This document shows, one piece after another, positions 51,782 through 59,592 of a DNA stretch of 64,000 nucleotides. Numbering within the stretch: position 1 is the first letter of the stretch; each line of letters starts with the position of its first letter. The notes below the pieces were generated by a model, which made no database searches, was not told the origin of the DNA, and worked only from the letters and a program-made list of their open reading frames with translations. Source of the DNA: JAPHTQ01 sp050299175 (GTDB taxonomy: Bacteria > Pseudomonadota > Gammaproteobacteria > Thiohalomonadales > Thiohalomonadaceae); NCBI GenBank assembly GCA_050299175.1, contig JBNKVM010000005.1:6933-70932 (forward strand), read 5' to 3'. Both the position numbers and the translations under genes were made by a program.

Positions 51782-51984
51782 AACGCAGGTCACTTTCCCT
51801 TTTACGGCTGGAGAGATGACAATAAACCCGCTCTCCTGACACCGTGATGTCAGTAAAAGCATTAATAGGGGATCGATTCTGGTTGACGTGCGCGGAGCCA
51901 ATCTTGCCGAGCAGCGTAAACCTGCCGGGGGCACAGACAGGCCCTGTATCAGCACTTCAATGGCGGATGAGCCAGTATCTGAGG

Positions 51985-52012
51985 TTGATATACATTCCAT
52001 ATTGATTATATT
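51985..52012 (+). promoter_or_regulatory. Promoter of the toxin-antitoxin pair
   Basis: TTGATA (51985-51990) and TATATT (52007-52012) are 16 bases apart. The predicted start point falls at about 52019, exactly on the family-type ATG of the toxin, so the message may be leaderless. Confidence 0.55.
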
Positions 52013-52023
52013 CCAGTAATGGA

Positions 52024-52386
52024 ATGGGAAGTCGAGTACAGGACGAGTTCGGCAAGTGGTGGGAAAGCCTCTCAGAAGCAGAGCAGGAGGATGTCGCTGC
52101 GACGGTTGAATTGCTGGAGGAGAAGGGCCCTCAGCTTCCCCACCCCTATAGTTCAGGAATCAATGGCTCCAGGCATCCGCATATGCGAGAGCTTCGAATC
52201 CAGCATGCAGGAAGGCCCTACAGGGTGCTTTATGCCTTCGACCCACGCCGAATGGCTATCCTGCTGATTGGTGGAGACAAGACCGGTAATAACCGTTGGT
52301 ACGACGAGCATGTCCCGTTGGCGGATCGGCTCTACGATGAACACCTGGCAGTATTAGAGAGAGAAGCTAACTCTCGGAAAAAATAG
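52024..52386 (+). CDS. HigB/RelE-like toxin, apparently frameshifted at its N-terminus
   Basis: The 120-residue frame reads DEFGKWWESLSEAEQEDVAA, PYSSGINGSRHPHMRELRIQ, PYRVLYAFDPRRMAILLIGGDKTG and NRWYDEHVPLADRLYDEHL, typical of HigB-type mRNA-cleaving toxins. Family proteins begin MEWEVEYxDEF; that start exists here at 52019 (MEWEVEY) but in another frame, and one base is missing near 52040. Translation from ATG 52024 would give MGSRVQDEF instead. The toxin may be weakened or dead, or rescued by this second ATG. The antitoxin gene follows after 18 bases. Confidence 0.8.
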   Translation: MGSRVQDEFGKWWESLSEAEQEDVAATVELLEEKGPQLPHPYSSGINGSRHPHMRELRIQHAGRPYRVLYAFDPRRMAILLIGGDKTGNNRWYDEHVPLADRLYDEHLAVLEREANSRKK

Positions 52387-52404
52387 CGATAGCGGAGACG
52401 AGGC

Positions 52405-52740
52405 ATGGCTAAAAAATTCAGAGATCTGCGTAAAGCGATGAGCCCCGGGGCCCAGGCGCGCTCACGTGCGAAGGCCAAGGCAATGAAGGCGACCTTGCCC
52501 CTCGCCGAGCTTCGTCAAGCCCGCCTTTTCTCTCAGGAACAGCTTGCCGCAGAGCTTGAGGTCAAACAGCCCGCCGTGGCCAAAATAGAGAAAAAGACGG
52601 ATATGTATATTTCCACACTGCGCCGCTTTATCGAGGCAATGGGTGGGCAGTTAGAGATTCGTGCTCATTTTCCCGATGGCGATGTCACCATCAACCAGTT
52701 CGAAGAGCTGGAGAACGATAAACAAAAGAACGTTAGTTAG
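52405..52740 (+). CDS. HigA-like XRE-family antitoxin
   Basis: The 111-residue protein has a basic N-terminal segment (RSRAKAKAMKATLPL) and an XRE helix-turn-helix (ELRQARLFSQEQLAAELEVKQPAVAKIEKKTDMYISTLRRFIEAMGGQLEIRAHF). It should neutralise the toxin encoded just upstream and repress the shared promoter. Toxin-first order is usual for HigBA. A strong terminator follows. Confidence 0.92.
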   Translation: MAKKFRDLRKAMSPGAQARSRAKAKAMKATLPLAELRQARLFSQEQLAAELEVKQPAVAKIEKKTDMYISTLRRFIEAMGGQLEIRAHFPDGDVTINQFEELENDKQKNVS

Positions 52741-52774
52741 CAGATCGCCAACAGTTGGCGATAGAGAAAATGAC

Positions 52775-52810
52775 AAAGCCTGCCGGGAATACTCCCGGCA
52801 GGCTTTTTTA
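52775..52810 (+). terminator. Intrinsic terminator after the antitoxin gene
   Basis: GCCTGCCGGG pairs with CCCGGCAGGC (52778-52787 with 52794-52803) and is followed by seven T residues. It is the intact form of the hairpin found in the decayed modules A, B and C. Confidence 0.88.
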
Positions 52811-52815
52811 TTACA

Positions 52816-53139
52816 TCAGTGGCGAGTTGCGTTGTCGCCGAGCTTGCGGGTGAGGCGGTGTACCTCTTCCCATAGTTTCTCGTTGGCCTGCTGTGCTTCC
52901 TGAATCAGATCCTGAAGCAGCATGGCGGTGATCCGGGTGGCGTGTTCCGGTGGGTTCTCCGCGGTTTGCATCAGGTAGCTCAGGGCATCGGCGCGGACGA
53001 GGCGGTCGGTGATGCGGTCGTGCAGTTCGAGGAGTTTGCGGCTTAGTTTGCCGTAGTCGTCGCCGTCTTCGCGGACTTGCCAGGCGGCAGTACGGTCGGT
53101 GGATTGGGGAAAGGTAACATTGGTATTGGCCTGTGACAT
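52816..53139 (-). CDS. Small helical protein of unknown function, paralogue 1
   Basis: The 107-residue protein starts MSQANTNVTFPQSTDRTAAWQVREDGDDYG and continues as charged helices (LSRKLLELHDRITDRLVRADALSYLM; LQDLIQEAQQANEKLWEEVHRLTRKL) that look like a coiled coil. I recognise no family. The first 30 residues are nearly identical to those of the protein at 53.4-53.7 kb, while the rest diverges. AAAGGAG precedes the ATG. Pieces of its 3' half occur at three other places in this region. Confidence 0.75.
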   Translation of the reverse strand: MSQANTNVTFPQSTDRTAAWQVREDGDDYGKLSRKLLELHDRITDRLVRADALSYLMQTAENPPEHATRITAMLLQDLIQEAQQANEKLWEEVHRLTRKLGDNATRH

Positions 53140-53153
53140 GGTTTTCGCTCCTT

Positions 53154-53297
53154 TAGAAGCGACTCAAAATTGCTGCGCTTTGGCGATACGGTGTTAAAAA
53201 TGGACTCAAAATGCTCATTTACTGGCGTGTAAACTCCGCTTTATCGTCCATTTTTGCCGTGTCTCACCTGCGCTCGCTAATCTTGAGTTCGCTTCTA
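53154..53297. repeat. MITE-like element with terminal inverted repeats
   Basis: The left end TAGAAGCGACTCAAAATTGC matches the right end on the opposite strand, TAGAAGCGAACTCAAGATTAGC, with few changes. The 144-bp interior has its own partial symmetry (AAAATGGAC near the left against GTCCATTTTT on the right). There is no gene. From memory, sequences with GAAGCGACT ends are dispersed in several gammaproteobacteria. Confidence 0.6.
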
Positions 53298-53315
53298 GTT
53301 CAAGTCGGTGGAGTC

Positions 53316-53336
53316 AGGCCGTTTCGGCCTGACATT
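53316..53336. other. Perfect hairpin 3' of paralogue 2
   Basis: GTCAGGCCG pairs with CGGCCTGAC around TTT. It lies 22 bases past the stop of the minus-strand gene at 53359-53736 but has no T-run on either strand, so it may protect the mRNA end rather than terminate. Confidence 0.45.
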
Positions 53337-53358
53337 CTGTTAGCGGAAGGGAGGCAGG

Positions 53359-53697
53359 TTAACTGCCCAGTTTTTTCTCGCGCTGCATGTAGTCCCACAC
53401 TCTTCTACTGGTGGTTTGGGCCTGCTCGATGTGTTCTTCAAGGATGGCAACCGTATGCTGGATGATGTCGTCTGGCAGCGTGTCAGCGGTTTTCAGCAGG
53501 TGGGTCAGCGCCTTGGCCCGGTCGAGCCGGTCGAGGACGCGGTTATGCAGGTCGGACAGGGAAACGCTCTGGACGTTGTTGTTGCCCTTATTGGTGCCGT
53601 AGTCGTCGCCGTCTTCACGGACCTGCCAGGCGGCAGTACGGTCGGTGGATTGGGGATAGATGATATTGGTGTTTGCATGTGACATTGCTTTTAGCTC
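53359..53697 (-). CDS. Small helical protein of unknown function, paralogue 2
   Basis: The protein of about 108-112 residues starts MSHANTNIIYPQSTDRTAAWQVREDGDDYG, then has an insertion (TNKGNNNVQSVSLSD) and helices (LHNRVLDRLDRAKALTHLLKTAD; HTVAILEEHIEQAQTTSRRVWDYM). The start just after AAGGAGCTAAAAGCA is preferred; the exact first codon lies near 53685-53697, and an in-frame ATG at 53736 is less likely. No family is recognised. With paralogue 1 it forms a tandem pair separated by a MITE-like element. Confidence 0.7.
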   Translation of the reverse strand, partial: ELKAMSHANTNIIYPQSTDRTAAWQVREDGDDYGTNKGNNNVQSVSLSDLHNRVLDRLDRAKALTHLLKTADTLPDDIIQHTVAILEEHIEQAQTTSRRVWDYMQREKKLGS

Positions 53698-53834
53698 CTT
53701 GTCGTTCCGGTAGTTACCGGGTTGATGGAAGCTCAACGCAAAGCGGCCCCGATGTCGTGAAGACAGAAGGGCCGCTTGTCACACAACGGGCGATAATGAT
53801 CATCGCCGGGTATGTTGTATACTCCGATGCAGCC

Positions 53835-53861
53835 CTAAGGTCTGCGTGTACAGTCTTAGGG
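53835..53861. other. Stem-loop in the gap 53.7-54.0 kb
   Basis: CCCTAAG and CTTAGGG are 13 bases apart; a second GC-rich inverted repeat lies just after (around 53865-53902). I see no convincing gene between 53.70 and 54.00 kb, and the purpose of the hairpins is unclear. Confidence 0.3.
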
Positions 53862-54000
53862 TTAGCCGGGCGGATGATGTTAGCGCATCGCCGTCCGGCG
53901 CTTTGTTTTGAGCGGTGTTGCACTGTCCAAATTATGGAGAAAGGGAGGGGGAGTCAAGGGAAAAATGCGGGGTAAATGAAAACAAATATTAAATAAAAAT

Positions 54001-54285
54001 CTACTTTACTAGAACAGATAAAATGATCAGAAGCGCTCCAAATACAGCAATCATTGCCAAGAATATAATCGCAAACAGATTCCGCCTTTTTCTTAGTGTT
54101 TGGCAATAACTGTCAGCTTTAATTGCTATGGCTGCACGCCTAGTCCAAAGGATATTCTCAGGTACTGGATGCTGAGTACATGACACTACATTTATTCTTC
54201 TTATCAGTTTGATTTGCCAATATGCGAAAAGCAGCCAAATAATGCCTGTCACTGTTGCAAGAACAAATATTATGGCTTCTAGCAT
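54001..54285 (-). CDS. Small two-helix membrane protein of unknown function
   Basis: The 94-residue protein has two hydrophobic segments, EAIIFVLATVTGIIWLLFAYWQ at the N-terminus and LFAIIFLAMIAVFGALLIILSVLV at the C-terminus, around a basic central loop with two cysteines. No family is recognised. It lies downstream of vsr on the same strand but beyond a REP-like palindrome, so membership in that operon is doubtful. It is AT-rich like the modification operon. Confidence 0.6.
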   Translation of the reverse strand: MLEAIIFVLATVTGIIWLLFAYWQIKLIRRINVVSCTQHPVPENILWTRRAAIAIKADSYCQTLRKRRNLFAIIFLAMIAVFGALLIILSVLVK

Positions 54286-54325
54286 AGTAAGTTCATTCAG
54301 TAATCAGCACACGATGTGATTACAT

Positions 54326-54353
54326 AATTAAAAGGGCTCTGACCCCTTTAATT
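54326..54353. repeat. REP-like palindrome
   Basis: AATTAAAAGGG is followed by CTCTGA and CCCCTTTAATT, a near-perfect stem. A partial second copy (CCTTTAATTGTGG) follows within 25 bases. I recall this AATTAAAGGGGTCAGAGCCC sequence as a common extragenic palindrome often near REP-associated transposases; none is encoded here. Confidence 0.55.
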
Positions 54354-54386
54354 GTGCTGACCACCTTTAATTGTGGGGCTCTCTCT

Positions 54387-54800
54387 TTAATCACGATCAC
54401 TAAGACATTTCTTTATTTCGTTAGTCAGGATTTCAGATTTTTTTGTTTTACATTCCCATATTACACATACATGCCATCCTAGTTTTGCAAGCTCTTGTAC
54501 TACACGAACATCACGCCTGTGGTTGGTCTCCAATTTCTTTACCCAAAAAGAACGCCGAGTTTTAGGTAATGTAGCGCGCATGCAACCGGGGTGCTGATGC
54601 CAAAAGCATCCATGGACGAAGATACATGTCCGATATTTCGGGAGGACTATATCGGGCTTTCCCGGTAGGTCTTTTCTGTGCAGACGGAAGCGATAACCTG
54701 CGGCATGAAGTGCCTTTCTCACTCTTATCTCTGGAGAGGTGTTTTTACCTTTGACTGCCGACATTACCTCTGAACGTTTTTCCGGGCTTAGTTTATCCAT
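54387..54800 (-). CDS. vsr: Very-short-patch mismatch repair endonuclease
   Basis: Vsr nicks DNA 5' to T:G mismatches that arise when 5-methylcytosine deaminates. The 137-residue protein has MDKLSPEKRSEVMSAVKGKNTSPEIRVRKALHAAGYRFRLH, the metal-binding LPGKPDIVLPKY, and FVHGCFWHQHPGC, matching the family. Its ATG overlaps the stop of the receiver-protein gene, so it is the last gene of an operon headed by a cytosine-5 methyltransferase, the enzyme whose mutagenic side effect it would correct. Confidence 0.95.
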   Translation of the reverse strand: MDKLSPEKRSEVMSAVKGKNTSPEIRVRKALHAAGYRFRLHRKDLPGKPDIVLPKYRTCIFVHGCFWHQHPGCMRATLPKTRRSFWVKKLETNHRRDVRVVQELAKLGWHVCVIWECKTKKSEILTNEIKKCLSDRD

Positions 54801-56587
54801 CACTCATCAGGTGGAGGAGAGTAGGATGCAAAATCGAGACCTACTCTTGTTTGTGTCGCACCGAGACGTTGTAGGAGGTTGAGTGCATATTCGTAGCGAA
54901 GTTGGGCGATCACAGTTGCTTGGTTAGTACGCATTGCTAAGTCCTTACCATCTGCTGCAATACGTGTCAAGGAGAGTTCCGGATTGCTCCGTTCGAATCT
55001 TCCACTGTTTGCTGCAAAAAATTGCTCTATTTTCGGGTTGGGTATTGATTCATTTGAACCGGGATCGGGAATAAAACTAAATATAAATGGCTCGCCTTCG
55101 ATGTCAAAAAACAGGTATGAACCGTCGGTTGCTTTCTCCAGAGCCTTGTCTCGCTTCGGTTTATACAATTCAACTGCAGTGAATGGCATATGATTCTGCA
55201 GTCTTCCGTGCCATCCGCTGGTATGTTGCCCCGGCATCAAATCACATGCCGGAGTCAGGCACAACCAGTAGTCGTTGTCGGCAATCTTCAGAATATGTCC
55301 CGTCGTGAGGTGTGTGCCGTCTACGGGCTTACTGCAGGCATAGCTATTAAGTGCGATAACTACCTCATCACGTCGTTGGTTATGGTTTTCCTTAAATGGG
55401 GAAAATCTTTGCAACATTGTATCCTCGTGCATTGAGGATAGATGATCTGCCAATCTTGCTGAAAAGTCCTCCATATGTGGTCGTATAGTGTCGCCGAGGC
55501 GCTCCCAATGTCTATTAAGCGTTCTGCCGACCTTCCACAAACGCTCCTCTTTTTCACCGGCAACAAGGTCTTCCAACCACCCAGCTTGTAGGCAACTATT
55601 CCGCAGAACCTCATCCTCGGCAGAAACACCACTCTCATCCAAGGCAGACCTCATTTTTGACATTAATAGGCGATGAGGCTGCGGTTCCCACGCTTTGATT
55701 GCATCCAGTAATTTGTCGGGAATTTCGGAGGGGTCATTCGATTTGCTGACAACCGTAATGAACAGACGTGAGGTACGTACCCAGTTGATCTCATTATTAT
55801 TTGGATGGTAGCTGAGTTGCCCGTAGTTCTGTTCGGCAAGCTTTTCCCTCAAAGATTCTTGCCGTTTATGAAGCGCCCATTTCAGAATAATTTTCCATCG
55901 ATCTATTTTTGGGCCATTATCAATCAGAGCTTTAATTACAGCGAACTCTTGCCACTGGTAGATTTCGTTCCAGTTCAATTCTTCAGGGATATTTCTCACC
56001 CGGAGATATGCCCTTGTATCAACGGCCCGTTCTAGCTTATCCGATATGGTATCATCTATATCTTCCCACTCTTCGATAAGCTTCTGGGCAACGTCAAGCG
56101 CATGTCTATGCATAACAAAACGCTGTTCGTATGCGCTCAAGCCTACGGCAATCTCATTGACGACCCTATCTATATCCCCACCCGCAGAATCGATACCACG
56201 TGTGTATACTACGACTAAATTAAAGTGGTCGTTACTTGCAAGCCGTCTAAGTAGATTGATTGCACGCGTCCCATCCGTTTGGTCATCTGGATTTAGGTGA
56301 TAATCAAGAATCATAAGATCTGAGTGGTGAAGATGAGTTGCAACCGCCTCATCTTCACTTTCATCACCTTGGCCGTCATGGATATCAACCAACCACGGCC
56401 TCTTTCGACAAAACTTCACAATGTCACGGGTTATTTTGAGCGCATCAGAATTCCAGGACTGTTTGGTACTATCGCATTCTTTAGCAAGCATGGCATCAAC
56501 TGTTGGGAAGTCATCATCCACGACGACAACAGTGCGTATAGGATCGATAAAGGTTTCTTTAATGAGATCTCCGTATTCCAATGCCAC
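54800..56587 (-). CDS. Large protein with N-terminal receiver domain, partner of a GHKL kinase
   Basis: The protein of about 595 residues starts with a receiver-like domain: acidic pocket VVVVDDDFP (D24-D26), probable phosphoacceptor D95 in LMILDYHLNPDD and the conserved threonine in VVVYTRGI (T129). An insertion (VDIHDGQGDESEDEAV) lengthens the domain compared with CheY. The remaining 440 residues are mostly helical, with no motif I recognise (YWLCLTPACDLMPG and SYLFFDIEGEPFIFSF are notable). GTG at 56587 has GAGGGAGAAGCC upstream; GTG at 56617 would overlap the kinase gene by 17 bases. It is presumably phosphorylated by that kinase; the output is unknown, perhaps DNA cleavage or gene control. 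Confidence 0.8.
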   Translation of the reverse strand: MALEYGDLIKETFIDPIRTVVVVDDDFPTVDAMLAKECDSTKQSWNSDALKITRDIVKFCRKRPWLVDIHDGQGDESEDEAVATHLHHSDLMILDYHLNPDDQTDGTRAINLLRRLASNDHFNLVVVYTRGIDSAGGDIDRVVNEIAVGLSAYEQRFVMHRHALDVAQKLIEEWEDIDDTISDKLERAVDTRAYLRVRNIPEELNWNEIYQWQEFAVIKALIDNGPKIDRWKIILKWALHKRQESLREKLAEQNYGQLSYHPNNNEINWVRTSRLFITVVSKSNDPSEIPDKLLDAIKAWEPQPHRLLMSKMRSALDESGVSAEDEVLRNSCLQAGWLEDLVAGEKEERLWKVGRTLNRHWERLGDTIRPHMEDFSARLADHLSSMHEDTMLQRFSPFKENHNQRRDEVVIALNSYACSKPVDGTHLTTGHILKIADNDYWLCLTPACDLMPGQHTSGWHGRLQNHMPFTAVELYKPKRDKALEKATDGSYLFFDIEGEPFIFSFIPDPGSNESIPNPKIEQFFAANSGRFERSNPELSLTRIAADGKDLAMRTNQATVIAQLRYEYALNLLQRLGATQTRVGLDFASYSPPPDE

Positions 56588-56600
56588 CCAGGCTTCTCCC

Positions 56601-59576
56601 TCAAATGTATTGAGCACCAGTAAATTCGATTACGAAGTTGGCACCCGGCAACAAGCGATACTTGTCTTCTGTCGCGTACTCTATCTTGTGGCCACCAGCC
56701 GCGAGATTTGCTCTGCAAAGGTAAAGGCCAACACCCCGTCCGCCGCGCACTTTTCGGGTAAAGAATAGGGTGAAAAGGTGTTTCTGATCGTCCTCGTCCA
56801 CACCGGAACCTGAGTCGGCTACTACCACTTTGTCGTTGACGACATCAAGAAGAATCCGTTTCTCGCCATCATTAGTTCTAGTTACCCAGTAGGCAGCATT
56901 GTTAATAAGATTGATGAATACCGGGTAAATACGAGACGGGCGTTCTAGTAAAGAGAACTGATTAAAGCGTTCTGAAGAGTTTAGGATGATACCGCGCTTC
57001 AACAATGAATCGCCAAAGAAGCGCGAAATATAATCAAGAATCAGTTTTCCTGTTAGTTGCGTTTTACTACTGTCACCTGAGAGCTTGAGTGGCGACAGGA
57101 AACGTAGTCTTTCTGTTAGGGCTTCATGAGCTGCTTTTGCGGATGTGTAGGCATCTGTCTGTTTAACGGTATCAGGGAGTTCCGCAAGCCCTTCACTGAC
57201 CGTTAACTCAAGGCTCTGTATCTCATGACCGATAATCTCGACGGTAATACCCAGCTGCGCGAGGGCATGGAGGCGATCGATCTCCTCCCGCATTTCATCG
57301 ACCGTGTCCATACCGTAATCAGCCAGCGTGGCAAGGTCGATGTTTTCCTGTAAGCTTCTTAAGGCCGCTATATAAGGTTCGAACGTTTCACTGTTGTCAA
57401 AGTCTACCCTTTCCCGTTCATCGTCCAAACGGTGCAGAACCTCTCCCAACGGAATGCGTTCGTTCTCTACATCGTCCAATAGCGGTAGGGTACGCTGGTG
57501 GTAGAGTTTGTTTCGCGCTTCAATAAGTTCGCTAATTCTCTGCTGTTCATCGCTCAGCAGAGACTTTGCTTCACTGTTCCATTTTCGCAGCCGTGAATGC
57601 AGATAAGCGGCATGTCGCGACAACTCCGATAAGGCAACTTCGCGGGGCTCTTTGGGAGCGACACGCTCATAGGCAGCATTTAGCGATTCCTCAAGTATCT
57701 TCAACAACTCATCGACACGACGACGGTCTCCGCGATAAGCGAGATACTCCTCCTCAAGCGTACCGAGATTACGGGGCGTTTCACCCAGTGAAAAGTCCTT
57801 TGAACGGTCCTTTAGCTCAGATAGACGTTCACGATATCCAGCAATTATCACTTCATCATCGAGTGTCGATTCGGTTATCTCTTGTGCAAATGACTCCAGT
57901 TCTTCACGAAGCTCCGCCAACTGTGGTGCTAAGCGTTTTAGACTCGTGCGAAAGCGTTTACGTAGGGATGCCCTGCGCTTATTTCGTTCAGCCTCCGCTT
58001 TCTCTCTTTTGCGTGTTTCTTTTATTTCTGGTAGCTTTTCTTTCTGCAGATCAGAATCCGTTCCGAAATAGTTATAAGCGGTGTAGATCAGTATATTCTC
58101 AACCAGATCACGGAATACCTTCGCCGCTTTGTTATCGATGATTCCTTCTCGTCCGGCCTTGTCTCTCAGATTTTCGTTTCCCTCCCGTGTAATCGATACG
58201 CGGCCGAACGTTCTGCGATTTGACCAGAAATGTCGCCCAGCATGAAGGGTCCTACGGCGCTCGATCTCAAAGAAGTCATTATCCTCTCGACCATACGGCA
58301 TAACGCGTAGTCCATTACGGTAGACCATCACCCCACCATATTTATCTGTTTTCTCCATGTAGGCGGCGTGAATCTCAGGAGGATGGGTCGAGGATGTCGC
58401 CACTTGTTGGAATGTTCCCAAACGAATATGAAATGGCCCGACTCTGCTGTTGGCTCTGGTTGGTACTTGGCTTTCCGGCTGTATAACGATTTCATCTGTC
58501 AGCCATTCACCGAAAGCTTTTACTCTACCTCGGAATATACCATTGGCATCGACGGCACCTTCAACAACATGCTCGAGTTCTTCGAGGTCCTTTAGATCGA
58601 ATTCATGCAGGTCGGTAATTATCGATTTACGGAGATTTCCTTGCCATGCCGTTACTGAGTAGTCAAAGATATCTACCGCATATCCTGCACTAACTTCATT
58701 TTTATCGGCAAAAGGGTCGGTAAAGTTCGACAACGTTTGAAATAACCGTTTTCTAGCCTGTTTGGCCGAACCTTCATCCTCCGGTGTTACTCGTCCGTCC
58801 AGTTGTGCCTCCAAGTCGAAAACGATATCCGCTATCAAGAGTGCCGTACCCTGATCTTTATCGCTACGCCATACTGACCACTGCTCTAGATGTCTCGCTT
58901 CGAACGCAGTATCAATTACGACTTTCTCGATGGCTTCGCGGGTAGATGGCTTATCTTCCTCTTTTTCCAACTCGTCGAACGCTTTCCATGCAGCTTTTAC
59001 TCTCTCGTCTCGTTCCTTGTCCTGTTTCTTACCGCTTCCCCAAATATTTCCCATTAGGGTATCGAACATATCGGGTAGATGGTTGAAGAGTTGCTCCTTT
59101 AAATCGAACTCGACGACAGGGATCTCAATGTCATGCAGATAGAGGAAGGGATTCTCGAACAGACGCCAGTCGATGAAAGCTGCGACATAGGGTGTATCAC
59201 GACGCTTGGAAACAACCAGCAACAGCGGGCCAAGGAAGGCGGAGGAGAGACGGCCTATACCCTTCTGCCCCTGTTTTGGTCTCGGTGCGAGACCGTTACG
59301 GTCTTCCTCTGTAGTTTCATTTCCGGAGGCTTTCGACTCGGTACCTACCACCAACCATTTTTCAACGAACTCGTCGCGACTCATGCCGTGACCATCGTCC
59401 ATTATAGCTGCAATCGGTACCTCGCCGTCGTAGATATGCAAGGCTACCTTTTTGGCGTAAGCGTCGTATGCGTTTTTCCAAAGTTCGGAAATGGCAGTCG
59501 GGCAGTCAGCGATCTGTTCCCGACCGAGGTGATCTATAGTTCTGGCACGTGTACGAAACGAAACGGAATCGGCCAT
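56601..59576 (-). CDS. Dual GHKL ATPase: MORC/MutL-like N-terminus and histidine-kinase-like C-terminus
   Basis: The 991-residue protein has a GHKL ATP site at its N-terminus: N-box ELWKNAYDAY (E31, N35), MDDGHGMS (60-66) and GQKGIGRLS (103-111), the MutL/MORC/Hsp90 style. A long charged coiled region covers about residues 510-760. Then comes GITVEIIGHEIQSLE with H784 placed like a kinase phosphoacceptor, and a second GHKL domain with INLINNAAYW, VVADSGSGVDEDD (D921) and GGRGVGLYLC. No membrane segment exists. AAGGAG precedes the ATG. It sits between a cytosine methyltransferase and a receiver protein. MORC-like GHKL ATPases are known in restriction-modification loci; a fusion to a full kinase half is less familiar to me. 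Confidence 0.85.
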   Translation of the reverse strand: MADSVSFRTRARTIDHLGREQIADCPTAISELWKNAYDAYAKKVALHIYDGEVPIAAIMDDGHGMSRDEFVEKWLVVGTESKASGNETTEEDRNGLAPRPKQGQKGIGRLSSAFLGPLLLVVSKRRDTPYVAAFIDWRLFENPFLYLHDIEIPVVEFDLKEQLFNHLPDMFDTLMGNIWGSGKKQDKERDERVKAAWKAFDELEKEEDKPSTREAIEKVVIDTAFEARHLEQWSVWRSDKDQGTALLIADIVFDLEAQLDGRVTPEDEGSAKQARKRLFQTLSNFTDPFADKNEVSAGYAVDIFDYSVTAWQGNLRKSIITDLHEFDLKDLEELEHVVEGAVDANGIFRGRVKAFGEWLTDEIVIQPESQVPTRANSRVGPFHIRLGTFQQVATSSTHPPEIHAAYMEKTDKYGGVMVYRNGLRVMPYGREDNDFFEIERRRTLHAGRHFWSNRRTFGRVSITREGNENLRDKAGREGIIDNKAAKVFRDLVENILIYTAYNYFGTDSDLQKEKLPEIKETRKREKAEAERNKRRASLRKRFRTSLKRLAPQLAELREELESFAQEITESTLDDEVIIAGYRERLSELKDRSKDFSLGETPRNLGTLEEEYLAYRGDRRRVDELLKILEESLNAAYERVAPKEPREVALSELSRHAAYLHSRLRKWNSEAKSLLSDEQQRISELIEARNKLYHQRTLPLLDDVENERIPLGEVLHRLDDERERVDFDNSETFEPYIAALRSLQENIDLATLADYGMDTVDEMREEIDRLHALAQLGITVEIIGHEIQSLELTVSEGLAELPDTVKQTDAYTSAKAAHEALTERLRFLSPLKLSGDSSKTQLTGKLILDYISRFFGDSLLKRGIILNSSERFNQFSLLERPSRIYPVFINLINNAAYWVTRTNDGEKRILLDVVNDKVVVADSGSGVDEDDQKHLFTLFFTRKVRGGRGVGLYLCRANLAAGGHKIEYATEDKYRLLPGANFVIEFTGAQYI

Positions 59577-59592
59577 CTACGACACTCCTTGT

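Noticed and set aside
53673..53975. Plus- and minus-strand frames in the gap upstream of paralogue 2
   Set aside because: Both overlap stem-loops, have atypical composition and no family resemblance, so I treat the gap as non-coding.
46391..54300. Integron-type cassette array
   Set aside because: Gene orientations are mixed, no integrase is present, and the repeated module contains a gene end plus terminator rather than an attC fold. Kept only as a question in the module finding.
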